A stretch of 64,000 nucleotides of DNA from Hygrophila difformis (lineage: Eukaryota > Streptophyta > Magnoliopsida > Lamiales > Acanthaceae): contig JAOANR010000008.1 in the NCBI GenBank assembly GCA_030278955.1, positions 44,189,301 to 44,253,300 on the forward strand. Reading direction: 5' to 3'. Under the pieces are notes generated by a model, which was given only the letters and a program-made list of their open reading frames with translations, ran no database searches and had not been told where the DNA came from. Shown here piece by piece: positions 10,211-20,873 of the stretch; position 1 is the stretch's first letter; every line of letters starts with the position of its first letter. Position numbers and translations under genes: made by a program.

Positions 10211-11274
10211 TGGTGGGGTCGTTAGTTAACATGCCGTTCTCATTTCCCTACGGAGTTTCTTAGGGTCCCTAGGTATTTACGTCCCGGGGGTTTCCTGTAG
10301 TCATGCGAAAGGAGGGCGTGAGGCAATTCCGCCGTCCTTGCCCGGAATAATGCCAGGCGATGCTCCCTGTCGACGTATTTCCCTGTCAATGTATGCCCGG
10401 GTTCAGCGAGGAGCGTATAGCGAAAGAGATTGAGCAGAACAGGAAAGATAAAACTCCACCCGGGTCCCGCGCGGTGGCCGCGCGTTGGCGCGCGGGGAGC
10501 GCGCGGCAACCCCTGTTCGAAAAAAATAGGGCTCGCGCTCCGCGCGAGCCACTTCCCCCATTTCTCATCCGAGAACACACCCCCAATTCTCTCTAAATCC
10601 GGCGAGTTACCTTCCTTTTTGCTCGATTTCGACTTCAATTTCACTCATCCAGGTACGATTCTACTAGACCCACTCCCTAATTTCAACTTTTATGTTTTGA
10701 ATGATTCGATTTGTGAAGAGATTTAGGAAATTAGGGTTTGTGTACAAAAATTGGGGGTTTATGATTTTTAGGCTTGATTTGTGCAATTTAGCAAGTGTAT
10801 GTGGCAATTGTTGTTACTCTTGTTGCCTTGCCTATGTTTATGTTATAATGTGTTTATGTTTTTGGCAAATTCTTGTTGAATTCGAATCCTTAGAAAGGCT
10901 ATGAAGTTACTGGTGCTTGGTTGCTGTTGGGGTGTGATTATTGGTTTGTTCCCTCGTTGTTTAGTGCTGTAGGATTTGCCGTATTGTTATTAGAATGATT
11001 GTTTCGTTCTGTGGGCGATTCCGTGTGTTGTTAGTAACTTAGGTTTTGGTTTATTGTGCACATAACGTGTTCGACGAAATGCCACATAGGGTTTAGGCAC
11101 TAGTTTTAGCATATTATTTGTCTAGGTCACCTCCTGGTTGGTCTTAGTAAACGGTAGGATTTGTTGTTCTTACGGTACATTCACGTTGGAACTATATATT
11201 AATGCCCTATTCGTATTTTCGCTTGACTTCTGTGTGGGACTTAGCCTTATAATTGGTGTTTGGTAACTTGCAGG

Positions 11275-12609
11275 ATGTTGCTCTTTTTGTGGGTCGTTTT
11301 GGCGTCTCTCATGTGTCCTCCGAGGACTAGGAGACGGGTTGCTGATGAGGCTGGCCCCAGTCATGCTGCTCCGGCGATGCCGGATTTCGACGAGAGCGAG
11401 TCAGAGGAGGATGAGGCGCAGAGGGGCCCGCGTCTCAGGGGCCTCCCGGACGAGGTGCGTCCTCACCGGCATGATAGGTTCCGGTTTAGGACGAGGGCTG
11501 CCCAGGACTTTTATTTCGACGAGCTTCGTCGAAACAGGTCTTACGTCCCTGAGAGAGGCATATATCCTCTTCATATGGGCGATGACAGGGTCAGTGCGGT
11601 CTTGGAGTATTTACAGTGGACTGGTCTGGCACGTCACCCCGAGGGCGTCGCCTCCGGTTATTTGGCTATGGAGGTTATTGCCAACATCGGCGGTCTCGGG
11701 GAGGGTGACGATCTATCCCGGGTATGGGTCCGTGGTCGCTATCTCGACTTCAGTGCTCGGGCGATCAACGTCTATTTTGGCTTGCCCGACGATGGCGTGT
11801 TCCGGCCCCAGCCTGAGGGGCGCGTTCTTGCTCCTGCGTGGAACACCTTATGCACCCTAGTGCCTCCTGCGTTCGAGCACAGTCATGAGCTTCGTTTGAC
11901 GTCGATGGACTCCCCTTGGCGAGAGCTCGCTCAGCTATGGTTCGGGCGTGTCCGGCCGATGTCCCGGAGCCACATTGTCTTGGACCACGTCTACGAGACC
12001 ATTTGCTTCATCGCGCGGGACGGTAGGGTGAATGTAGGGGCTTGCATCGAGGACAACTTGCGGGGTATGCGCAGAGGACGAGGGAGCAGGGTGATTACCC
12101 ATGTTCACCTCATCTGTGGGTTGTGCGCGGCACAGGGGATTCGCACTACACCGGAGACAGATCCGTACGACCTAGCACCTGGCCGTTGCTACCGTATTCC
12201 GTCTTATGCTGAGCGGCGTAGCGCCTTACGTCGTGGGGCTCCACGTGCTGTACTTCGCCCGCAGCCTGATGACAGCGGCCTGATCCTCGTTGTACCACCG
12301 GAGCAGCCACCCCCTCCTCCAGTGGTTCCACCTCCTGCTGGGGCACCTCCTGCCGTGGCACCTCAGGGGCAGGAGATGATTCAGATGCTGCAGATGATGC
12401 AGGAGATGCGGGTCGGTATGGACGCCGGGTTTGCAGCTGGGCAGGCTCGTTATGACGCCCTTGACGCTAGGTTGGACCTTTATCAGACCCGCATGGACTC
12501 GTTTGCTACGAGGCAGGCTCAGCAGCAGGCCACCATGTCCGACACGTACGCCTATGTGCGGCAGATGGACGACTTCATGCGCCGACAGTTCCCGCCTCCC
12601 GATCAGTGA
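11275..12609 (+). CDS. antisense ORF, putative plant transposon protein-like, copy 2
   Basis: Intact 444-aa copy after the predicted intron 10653-11273. It matches copy 1 except for a Val in place of Ile in the segment ARAIN(I/V)YFG. The domain order is the same: hydrophobic N-terminus, acidic patch, VWVRG core, proline-rich linker and coiled-coil-like tail. Confidence 0.75.
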   Translation: MLLFLWVVLASLMCPPRTRRRVADEAGPSHAAPAMPDFDESESEEDEAQRGPRLRGLPDEVRPHRHDRFRFRTRAAQDFYFDELRRNRSYVPERGIYPLHMGDDRVSAVLEYLQWTGLARHPEGVASGYLAMEVIANIGGLGEGDDLSRVWVRGRYLDFSARAINVYFGLPDDGVFRPQPEGRVLAPAWNTLCTLVPPAFEHSHELRLTSMDSPWRELAQLWFGRVRPMSRSHIVLDHVYETICFIARDGRVNVGACIEDNLRGMRRGRGSRVITHVHLICGLCAAQGIRTTPETDPYDLAPGRCYRIPSYAERRSALRRGAPRAVLRPQPDDSGLILVVPPEQPPPPPVVPPPAGAPPAVAPQGQEMIQMLQMMQEMRVGMDAGFAAGQARYDALDARLDLYQTRMDSFATRQAQQQATMSDTYAYVRQMDDFMRRQFPPPDQ

Positions 12610-13414
12610 TGTCTCCCTTTGGTTTCGTGTTTTCGTTTAGGTTTTGCGTTTAGACGTACCTTGTTTAGGCTCCTCCTTATGAGAACGTTTCTGTTGTCTG
12701 GGATTTATATTTTCGTTATGTTGTTGCTTAGTTAGGTGCTTGACATGTGTTAGTTGTTTGCTGTTGTTTAGAACCATGGTTTAATTGTTCTGTCCATTTT
12801 ATGGTTTGAGATGTTCTGGATTTACTGTTACCTTCCTATCGCATCTACATGTGTGTGGGTTGCCCAACAATACTTGCACTGTTGCTTGACTAAACCGCTT
12901 CAAGGAACTTAGATAAACTAGTGTGATAAGGTATAAGGGGTAGAGTTTATATGTTAAATAAATAGCTGCTTGCAAGGGGAAAATTTTATTGAATGAAGAT
13001 TAGTCTTTTAATAGGTATCAATTTATTGGGGTTTTCTTGTAAAGGTTGCTGGAATTTATTTATTTATATGTACGTATTTTATTATCTTTATTATTATTAT
13101 TTCCATTGTTATTTTTATATTTTTATTTTCATTTATTATTATTATTATTATTATTATATTATTTTTGTTTTTATGATTATTATTATTATTATTATTATTT
13201 ATTTTTATTTTTTTTTAAAAAAAATCTGTTCGGTTTTTTTTTTTTTTTTTTTTTGTAGGTTTCCCTCCTTGATTATGGTAGTTAAAGAACTAAATGAAAT
13301 GCATGAAATAAATTTAAATAGGCTTGTATTTTATTACTCAAGAATTTTGGTTTACAAGCATTCGAAATAGAAATAGCAATGGTGCATCAGTATGGATCCC
13401 TAAATCTAGGGTGA

Positions 13415-13792
13415 CTAGGCAGGTATATCCTCGATGGGATCGTCCTCGTCACTGGATATGTCAATGGGAATGGGCGTCCCCACCGGGCTCGGGCTCGGAG
13501 GGAAGATGTCGGCCTCTAGGCCCAGTAGCTCAGCTGCTAAGTGTCCTATTTGCATCATCAGTTCGTTATCCTTGTTTTGGAGCGCAACCACTAGTGTTTG
13601 GAGTTCGGCGACTTGGGCCTTGAGTTGGGTTATTTCGTGATGGTCAGCTTCCCTAAGATTTCTCAGATAGTCCACGTTACTCTCTAGATGCCCCACTCGA
13701 GCTTTGAAGTGATTGACATGCTGTTGGGACTCGAGGTATGCATTGGTCAGTTTCATCATCAGGTTGGTCATGTTCGCGTTCGGTTCGGCCAT
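13415..13792 (-). CDS. 125-aa coiled-coil protein with acidic tail, copy 2
   Basis: Identical in translation to the copy at 6381-6758. It sits between the PBS at 14115-14126 and the ATT microsatellite, convergent with the antisense gene. Confidence 0.65.
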   Translation of the reverse strand: MAEPNANMTNLMMKLTNAYLESQQHVNHFKARVGHLESNVDYLRNLREADHHEITQLKAQVAELQTLVVALQNKDNELMMQIGHLAAELLGLEADIFPPSPSPVGTPIPIDISSDEDDPIEDIPA

Positions 13793-14129
13793 CTATTGTC
13801 GACAAGGGAGGTTAGAGTTAGATGTTTTTCAGGCAAAGTTAAGATATGCATAATTTAATTCTATATGCAACATGCAAGTGCAAGTCCCTTCCCCCATAAA
13901 ATTTTAGTTTAAAATAAATTGCTAAGGGTTGGGCCTCTATAGTGGGCCAAAATTTAATATTTCTTGGGCTAAGATTTGGGCTATGTAAAAAGGATTATAG
14001 ATTTTTGGGCTAAAAATAGTACTAGTAGTCAAATAAATAAATTTTAGAAGAAATATTACTTGGGCTTAAAAATATTGGTTTAAAATAATAGTAGTAGCTT
14101 TAAAAATTTTCCGGGCTCTGATACCAACT

Positions 14130-16921
14130 TGTAACACCCCGGATTTGATAACCCAGGCCGGGATGTCACCGCCGCAATTCCCTAGTAAGACACGGCTTCC
14201 CGAGCTTGCTAAGGAAATGCAAGGCTTGTGGGTATGAAAAAGATTTAAAAACATTTCAAGATTTAGTCCGGAAATTTATAATACTTAATACGATAGTAGA
14301 AATTATCACGTACGGAAAATAAATAAAGTAAGTGCAGCGGAAAGTAAAATCACGGCCAACATGGCCAAATCCTCGGGTTTAACAGACCCGGTAAAAACAG
14401 TACGATGCAGAAATTTAAAATGTCCATTATGATTTCCCCCAAGTGCATATGCAATGCGTCACTCGACGTACTCTGTAAGAAAAAGAAATGACAACGGTTG
14501 TCAGTATAAAAATATACTGAGTAAGTTAATCCCTAACTAACAAATAAAAGGGGTTACAAGTGTTTAAACTAAAGATTTCGCTTATCGTACGGGAATTTAA
14601 AAATACATGATTTATTAGCAGCGGAAAATCATGATTAAAGAACTTAATTTAAAAAGCGAAATTTAAAGCATAATTTAAGATGCATAAAATTTAAATACGT
14701 AATTAAAGACAGGATAAATACGATTTAAGCATAATGAAACACTCACACGAGTCTTTTACTTTTCATCCCGTAAACTAAGAAGAGGACACCATACCGGGAG
14801 ATCACTAACGAGGCAATCTCAACATAGGACCACTAACGAGGCAGTCCAAACAATGGGAGACCACTAACGAGGCAGTCTCAAAGATAGTAGGACCACTAAC
14901 GAGGCGATCCAAAAAGATAGTAGGACCACTAACGAGGCGATCCAAAAAGATAGTAGGACCACTAACGAGGCGATCCACAAATACAGCGCGCGAGATCACT
15001 AACGAGGCAATCTCAGATAGTAAGGAGACCACTAACGAGGCAGTCTCAAAGATAATGATAGTATGAAGATCGGCTCAGCCTAGTGAACGGGATTTATCGA
15101 AAGTTCGTATTTCAAAGTTATCAAAGGATCGATATCGCGTTTTCATAGTTCGAGTTTTCTCAAGTTCGAAAAATCCTATTCGAGGCAGTTCACGCCTTTC
15201 TTAATTTAAAATTCGTTTTTCCTCCAAAAATTCTGAAACTTGGCCAGTAATTCAAAAACACACACACGAACAACTTTCATGTTTTAAGTTTTTGGAAATA
15301 AGGTTCCGAAGTGAGTTGAAATTTGAGTTTATTGCAAGGAATAATTTACGTCTTAAAAACTGTTTTCGTCACAGGTTCGTGTAACGCCGATTAAAAATTC
15401 ATTTCAAAACCAATCGATGTGAAATTTTTACAGTAACTACGCGACACATTAAGGAACAACTTTCATGTTTTAAGTTTTTGGAAATAATGAATTCTTGGTA
15501 CTCAAAAATCGTGTGCAACACACTGCATACTCATGGCCCTTAAAACGAATTCAAAATAGTTCTAAAAACTTGGCCGATTGACATATCAAATGAACACCAA
15601 AATTCGTGAAATTTTGTAGGCATAATCTAGACACAATTATCTACAACTTTTGTTTAGAAATGCAAAGTTAAATCATTCGAAAAATGGGTGAAAAACATGC
15701 ATCAAGTTGAATGAAGGATTCTGTCACAGATTTAAAACGTTCGGTTTGTTACAGAAAGTTCATGGCGAAAATTGGGATAGCAAAACTTAATGTCAATGGC
15801 TGAAATTTGGACACAAGATAGATAAAGGTGTTAGGAACAACTTTTATGTTGAAAAGTTTTCGGTTTGAATTCCCGAAGGTCGAGTTTTTGGCGAGTCTTT
15901 AAAATTGGACGAAAATAGGGTTTTTGAAAACCGATTTTTGTTACAAGCCTATATCTCGAGATTTAAACAACAAACAACCGCAAAAATTTGTGAGTAAGGT
16001 GTTAACTTACTTAGAATGATGTTAGGGTCGCTGGATTGGGTTTCCGGATGTCCTAGGGTCACGACGAACGGCCAACTTCTCCGATCGCTTTTTGTTCGTT
16101 TTCCGACGTGAAATCGTAGTAAGGAAATAATGTTAGAATTCGAGTTTCAGAGATCTATGGACGAATTGAAACATTGCACAATGGCTTACCAAGAGTCTAG
16201 AGGGCAGGGCTTGGTTCCTTTTGCCTTGTCGTCGCCGGAATACTCGCCGGAAAGTGGATTCGGAGGGATTTTGGACTTGGAGAGAAAATTGAGGGTGGAG
16301 GCTGGTATGTTTCTGAAAACTTAGGGTTTGGGACGCCCTATTACCGTCCTATAGCCTTCCCTAAGGCTGGGATTCGGTTGCCATGGTTAGGGGTATGGTT
16401 TTTGGCAAGAAAATCACCATGGAAGGAAAGTTTACACTTTCAGCACCTCTGGCGCGCTGGTGGCGCGCACCTAAGCTTTTGTCCGCGCGGAGCACGCGTG
16501 CCAGGCCTGGCGTCGCGACGCCCTTGGCCGCGCGGTGGCCGCGCGGCGGCGCGCGGAGAGCGCGGGCCGGCCGGACCGGCCGGTTCGGCTCCGCGTGTTC
16601 CGTCGGGTCTTCCCTCGCTTTCCCCTATCGGTTTTCTACGTGTTAGCTCGATTCTCTGGGGCGTCTTCGTTGCGGAATCTTCTCCTTAATCTTGTTACGA
16701 GTCCGGCTTATCGCTCGCAACATTTCCGGGTCCTACTTAGCCTAGTCTAAATTGGTTTCAACATCCCCTATCGTCCTTGTGGTCTAATTCGTGATGTATT
16801 TTGTGATTTATTTCGTGACTGAACTTAGAAATTAGTTCTAAGCTGCCTACGTACCCTGTGAAGGGATCAAGTCATGACGTAGTTCAAAACAATTTGAATT
16901 TGTTTTTCCTCGGGTGTTACA
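14130..16921 (-). repeat. LTR, copy L3, ending at the inversion junction
   Basis: A 2792-bp LTR whose TGTAACA start (minus strand) is at 16921. It directly abuts an internal region in the opposite orientation, with no flanking host sequence. It differs from L1/L2 at several bases I could see, for example near 14553, 15095, 15441, 15557 and 15810, so it is slightly older than the L1/L2 split. The hairpin array is at 14798-15047. Confidence 0.9.
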
Positions 16922-17081
16922 TTGGCCCACTATAGAGGCCCAACCTTTAGCAATTTATTTTTAAACTAATTTTTTTTTGGGGAAGGGACTTGCACTTGCA
17001 TGTTGCATATAGATTTAAATTTGTGCATATCTTAACCTTGCCTGAAAAATGTCTAACTCTAACCTCCCTTGTTGACATTAG

Positions 17082-17459
17082 ATGGCTGAACCGAACGCGA
17101 ACATGACCAACCTGATGATGAAACTGACCAACGCATATCTCGAGTCCCAACAGCATGTCAATCACTTCAAAGCTCGAGTGGGGCATCTAGAGAGTAACGT
17201 GGACTATCTGAGAAATCTTAGGGAAGCTGACCATCATGAAATAACCCAACTCAAGGCCCAAGTCGCCGAACTCCAAACACTAGTGGTTGCACTCCAAAAC
17301 AAGGATAACGAACTGATGATGCAAATAGGACACTTAGGAGCTGAGCTGCTGGGCCTAGAGGCTGACATCTTCCCTCCGAGCCCGAGCCCGGTGGGGACAC
17401 CCATTCCCATTGACATATCCAGCGATGAGGACGATCCCATCGAGGATATACCTGCCTAG
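17082..17459 (+). CDS. 125-aa coiled-coil protein with acidic tail, copy 3
   Basis: Intact sense ORF with the Gly variant (HLGAELLG). An AATAAA is found 84 bases after the stop (17543-17548), in front of the microsatellite. The leader upstream is truncated at the junction, so expression from this copy is doubtful. Confidence 0.65.
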   Translation: MAEPNANMTNLMMKLTNAYLESQQHVNHFKARVGHLESNVDYLRNLREADHHEITQLKAQVAELQTLVVALQNKDNELMMQIGHLGAELLGLEADIFPPSPSPVGTPIPIDISSDEDDPIEDIPA

Positions 17460-17580
17460 TCACCCTAGATTTAGGGATCCATACTGATGCACCATTGCTA
17501 TTTCCGTTTCGAATGCTTGTAAACCAAATTTAATTCTTGAGTAATAAAAATACAAGCCTATTTAAATTTATTCCAAAAAA

Positions 17581-17641
<61 letters not shown>

Positions 17642-18163
17642 GGAATAATAATAATAAAAATAATAATAAAATATATACAAATACGTAAATATGTACATAT
17701 AAGAATAAATAAATAAATTCCAACAACCTTTACAAGAAAACCCTGATAAATTGATACCTATTAAAAGACTAATCTTCATCCAATAAAAATTTTCCCCTTA
17801 AGAGCAACTATATATACTCTACATATAAACTCTAATCCCGTGTATCTTATCACGCTAATTTATCCAAGCGGTTTAGTCAAGCAACGACGTAGGTATTGTT
17901 GGGCAATCCACACACATGCAGACACGATAGGAAGGTAATAGTAAATCCAGAACATCTCAAACCGTAAAATGGACAGAACAATTAAACCATGGTTCTGAAA
18001 CAGCAGCACGCAACCAACACATGTCAAACACCTAACGAAGCAACAACATAACGAAAATATAAATCACAAACACAGGCAACATCAACGTCCCCATAAGGAG
18101 GAGCCTAAACAAAGTACGCCTAAACGCAAAACTTAAACGAAAACGCGAAACCAAAGGGAGACA

Positions 18164-19498
18164 TCACTGATCGGGAGGCGGGAACTGTCGGCGCATGTAG
18201 TCGTCCATCTGCCGCACATAGGCGTACATGTCGGACATGGTGGCCTGCTGCTGAGCCTGCCTCGTAGCAAACGAGTCCATGCGGGTCTGATAGAGGTCCA
18301 ACCTAGCGTCGAGGGCGTCATAACGAGCCTGCCCAGCTGCAAACCCGGCGTCCATACTGACCCGCATCTCCTGCATCATCTGCAGCATCTGAATCATCTC
18401 CTGCCCCTGAGGTGCCACGGCAGGAGGTGCCCCAGCAGGAGGTGGAACTACTGGAGGAGGGGGTGGCTGCTCCGGTGGTACAACGAGGATCAGGCCGCCG
18501 TCATCAGGCTGCGGGCGAAGTACAGCACGGGGAGCCCCACGACGTAAGGCGCTACGCCGCTCAGCATAAGACGGGATACGGTAGCAACGGCCAGGCGCTA
18601 GGTCGTACGGGTCTGTCTCCGGTGTAGTGCGAATCCCCTGTGCCGCGCACAACCCACAAATGAGGTGAACATGGGTAATCACCCTACTCCCTCGTCCTCT
18701 GCGCATACCCCGCAAGTTGTCCTCGATGCAAGCCCCTACATTCACCCTACCGTCCCGCGCGATGAAGCAAATGGTCTCGTAGACGTGATCCAAGACAATG
18801 TGGCTCCGGGACATCGGCCGGACCCGCCCGAACCACAGCTGAGCAAGCTCTCGCCAAGGGGAGTCCATCGACGTCAAACGAAGCTCATGACTGTGCTCGA
18901 ACTGAGGAGGCACTAGGGTGCATAAGGTGTTCCACGCAGGAGCAAGAACGCGTCCCTCAGGCTGGGGCCGGAACACGCCATCGTCGGGCAAGCCAAAATA
19001 GACATTGATCGCCCGAGCACTGAAGTCGAGATAGCGACCACGGACCCATACCCGGGATAGATCGTCACCCTCCCCGAGACCGCCAATGTTGGCAATAACC
19101 TCCATAGCCAAATAACCAGAGGCGACGCCCTCGGGGTGACGTGCCAGACCAGTCCACTGCAAATACTCCAAGACCGCACTGACCCTGTCATCGCCCATAT
19201 GAAGAGGATATATGCCTCTCTCAGGGACGTAAGCCCTGTTTCGACAAAGCTCGTCGAAATAAAAGTCCTGGGCAGCCTTCGTCCTAAACCGGAACCTGTC
19301 GTGCCGGTGAGGACGCACCTCGTCCGGAAGACCCCTGAGACGCGGGCCCCGCTGCGCCTTGTCCTCCTCTGACTCGCTCTCGTCGAAATCCGGCATCGCC
19401 GGAGCGGCATGACTGGGGCCAGCCTCATCAGCAACCCGTCTCCTAGTCCTCGGAGGACACATGAGAGACGCCAAAACGACCCACAAAAAGAGCAACAT
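18164..19498 (-). CDS. antisense ORF, putative plant transposon protein-like, copy 3
   Basis: Intact 444-aa ORF on the minus strand after the predicted intron 19500-20121. It differs from the left copies at scattered residues, for example Lys for Glu in the acidic patch and Gln for Ala before FEHSHE. All domain landmarks are retained. That the frame stays open in both diverged halves of the array suggests that it has been under constraint. Confidence 0.75.
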   Translation of the reverse strand: MLLFLWVVLASLMCPPRTRRRVADEAGPSHAAPAMPDFDESESEEDKAQRGPRLRGLPDEVRPHRHDRFRFRTKAAQDFYFDELCRNRAYVPERGIYPLHMGDDRVSAVLEYLQWTGLARHPEGVASGYLAMEVIANIGGLGEGDDLSRVWVRGRYLDFSARAINVYFGLPDDGVFRPQPEGRVLAPAWNTLCTLVPPQFEHSHELRLTSMDSPWRELAQLWFGRVRPMSRSHIVLDHVYETICFIARDGRVNVGACIEDNLRGMRRGRGSRVITHVHLICGLCAAQGIRTTPETDPYDLAPGRCYRIPSYAERRSALRRGAPRAVLRPQPDDGGLILVVPPEQPPPPPVVPPPAGAPPAVAPQGQEMIQMLQMMQEMRVSMDAGFAAGQARYDALDARLDLYQTRMDSFATRQAQQQATMSDMYAYVRQMDDYMRRQFPPPDQ

Positions 19499-20553
19499 CC
19501 TGCAAGTTACCAAACACCGATTATAAGGCTAAGTCCCACACAGAAGTCAAGCGAAAATACGAAAAGGGCATTAATATATATTTCCAACGCGAATGTATCG
19601 TAAGAACAACAAATCCTACCGTTTACTAAGACCAACCAGGAGGTAACCTGGACAAAGGATATGCTCAAACTAGTGCCTAAATCCTTTGTGGCATTTCGTC
19701 GAACACGTTATGTGCGCAATAAACCAAAACCTAAGTTACTAACAACACACGGAAATCGCCCACGGAATGAAACAATCATTCTAATAACAATACGGCAAAT
19801 CCTACAGCACTAAACAACGGGGGAACGAACTAATAATCACACCCCAATAGCAACCAAGCATCGATAACTTCATAGCCTTTCTAAGGATTCGAATTCAACA
19901 AGAATTTGCCAAAAACATAAACACATTATAACATAAACATAGGCAAGGCAACAAGAGTAACAACAATTGCCACATACACTTGCTAAATTGCACAAATCAA
20001 GCCTAAAAATCTTAAACCCCCAATTTTTGTACACAAACCCTAATTTCCTAAATCTCTTCACAAATCAAATCATTCAAACCATAAAAGTTGAAATTAGTGA
20101 GTGAGTTTAGTAGAATCGTACCTGGGTGAGTGAAATTGAAGTCGAAATCGAGCAAACAGGAAGGTAACTCGCCGGATTTAGAGAGAATTGGGGGTGTGTT
20201 CTCGGATGGGAAATGGGGGAAGTGGCTCGCGCGGAGCGCGAGCCCTATTTTCTCGAACAGGGGGTGCCGCGCGCTCCCCGCGCGCCAACGCGCAGGACCC
20301 GGATGGAGTTTTATCTTTCCTGTTCTGCTCAATCTCTTTTGCTATACGCTCCTCACTGAACCCGGGCGTACATTGACAGAGAAATACGTCGACATGGAGC
20401 ATCACCTGGCATTATTCCGGGCAAGGACAGCGGAATTACCTCACGCCCTCCTTTCGCAGGACTACAGGAAACCCTCGGGATGTAAATACCTAGGGACCCT
20501 GAGAAATTCCGTAGGGAAATGAGAACGGCGTGTTAACTAACGTCCCCACCACC

Positions 20554-20850
20554 GTTTGCTCGTAACCACAATGTGTTCCACGACCCCCAACTAAAGAAGT
20601 ATGTGCCGACACATCGCATGTACTCCAACCGGACGTAATCGAGCTGGATGATGACTTGACCTATGAAGAAACCCCGGTGAAAATACTCGACCACAAGGAA
20701 AGGGTGACAAGGAATAAAACTTTAAGGATGGTCAAGGTCCTGTGGTCCAACCACGAGACGGAGACGGCAACCTGGGAATTGGAAGCCGACATGAGGCAAC
20801 GTTACCCTACCCTCTTCCAAGACGACCCGACCACAGTTATGGGGACATAA
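20554..20850 (+). pseudogene. integrase C-terminal/chromodomain remnant, copy 3
   Basis: The same tail as in the left copies with the tryptophan-rich chromodomain core (KVLWSNHETETATWE), ending before the purine tract. Here the break is a one-base frameshift near 20613 between the KKYVP and DVIELDDD parts. The codon that is a stop in the left copies is still a Tyr codon. Confidence 0.8.
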
Positions 20851-20873
20851 CTGTATTCTTAAGGGGGGGAGGA

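Larger units (their letters stand above)
9888..14129 (-). mobile_element. internal region of non-autonomous LTR retrotransposon, copy 2
   Basis: Nearly identical to copy 1. The differences I noticed are a shorter ATT tract, a silent change in the antisense ORF near 12183, one Ile-to-Val change in that ORF near 11770, and one base near 14015. PBS is at 14115-14126 and purine tract at 9888-9900. Confidence 0.85.
16922..20873 (+). mobile_element. internal region, copy 3, inverted and 5'-truncated
   Basis: It starts abruptly at TTGGCCCACTATAG, which lies about 183 bp inside a complete internal region (compare 23639-27790). The PBS and adjacent leader are therefore missing and have been replaced by LTR L3 in reverse. 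The remainder is complete to the purine tract at 20861-20873. Confidence 0.85.
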
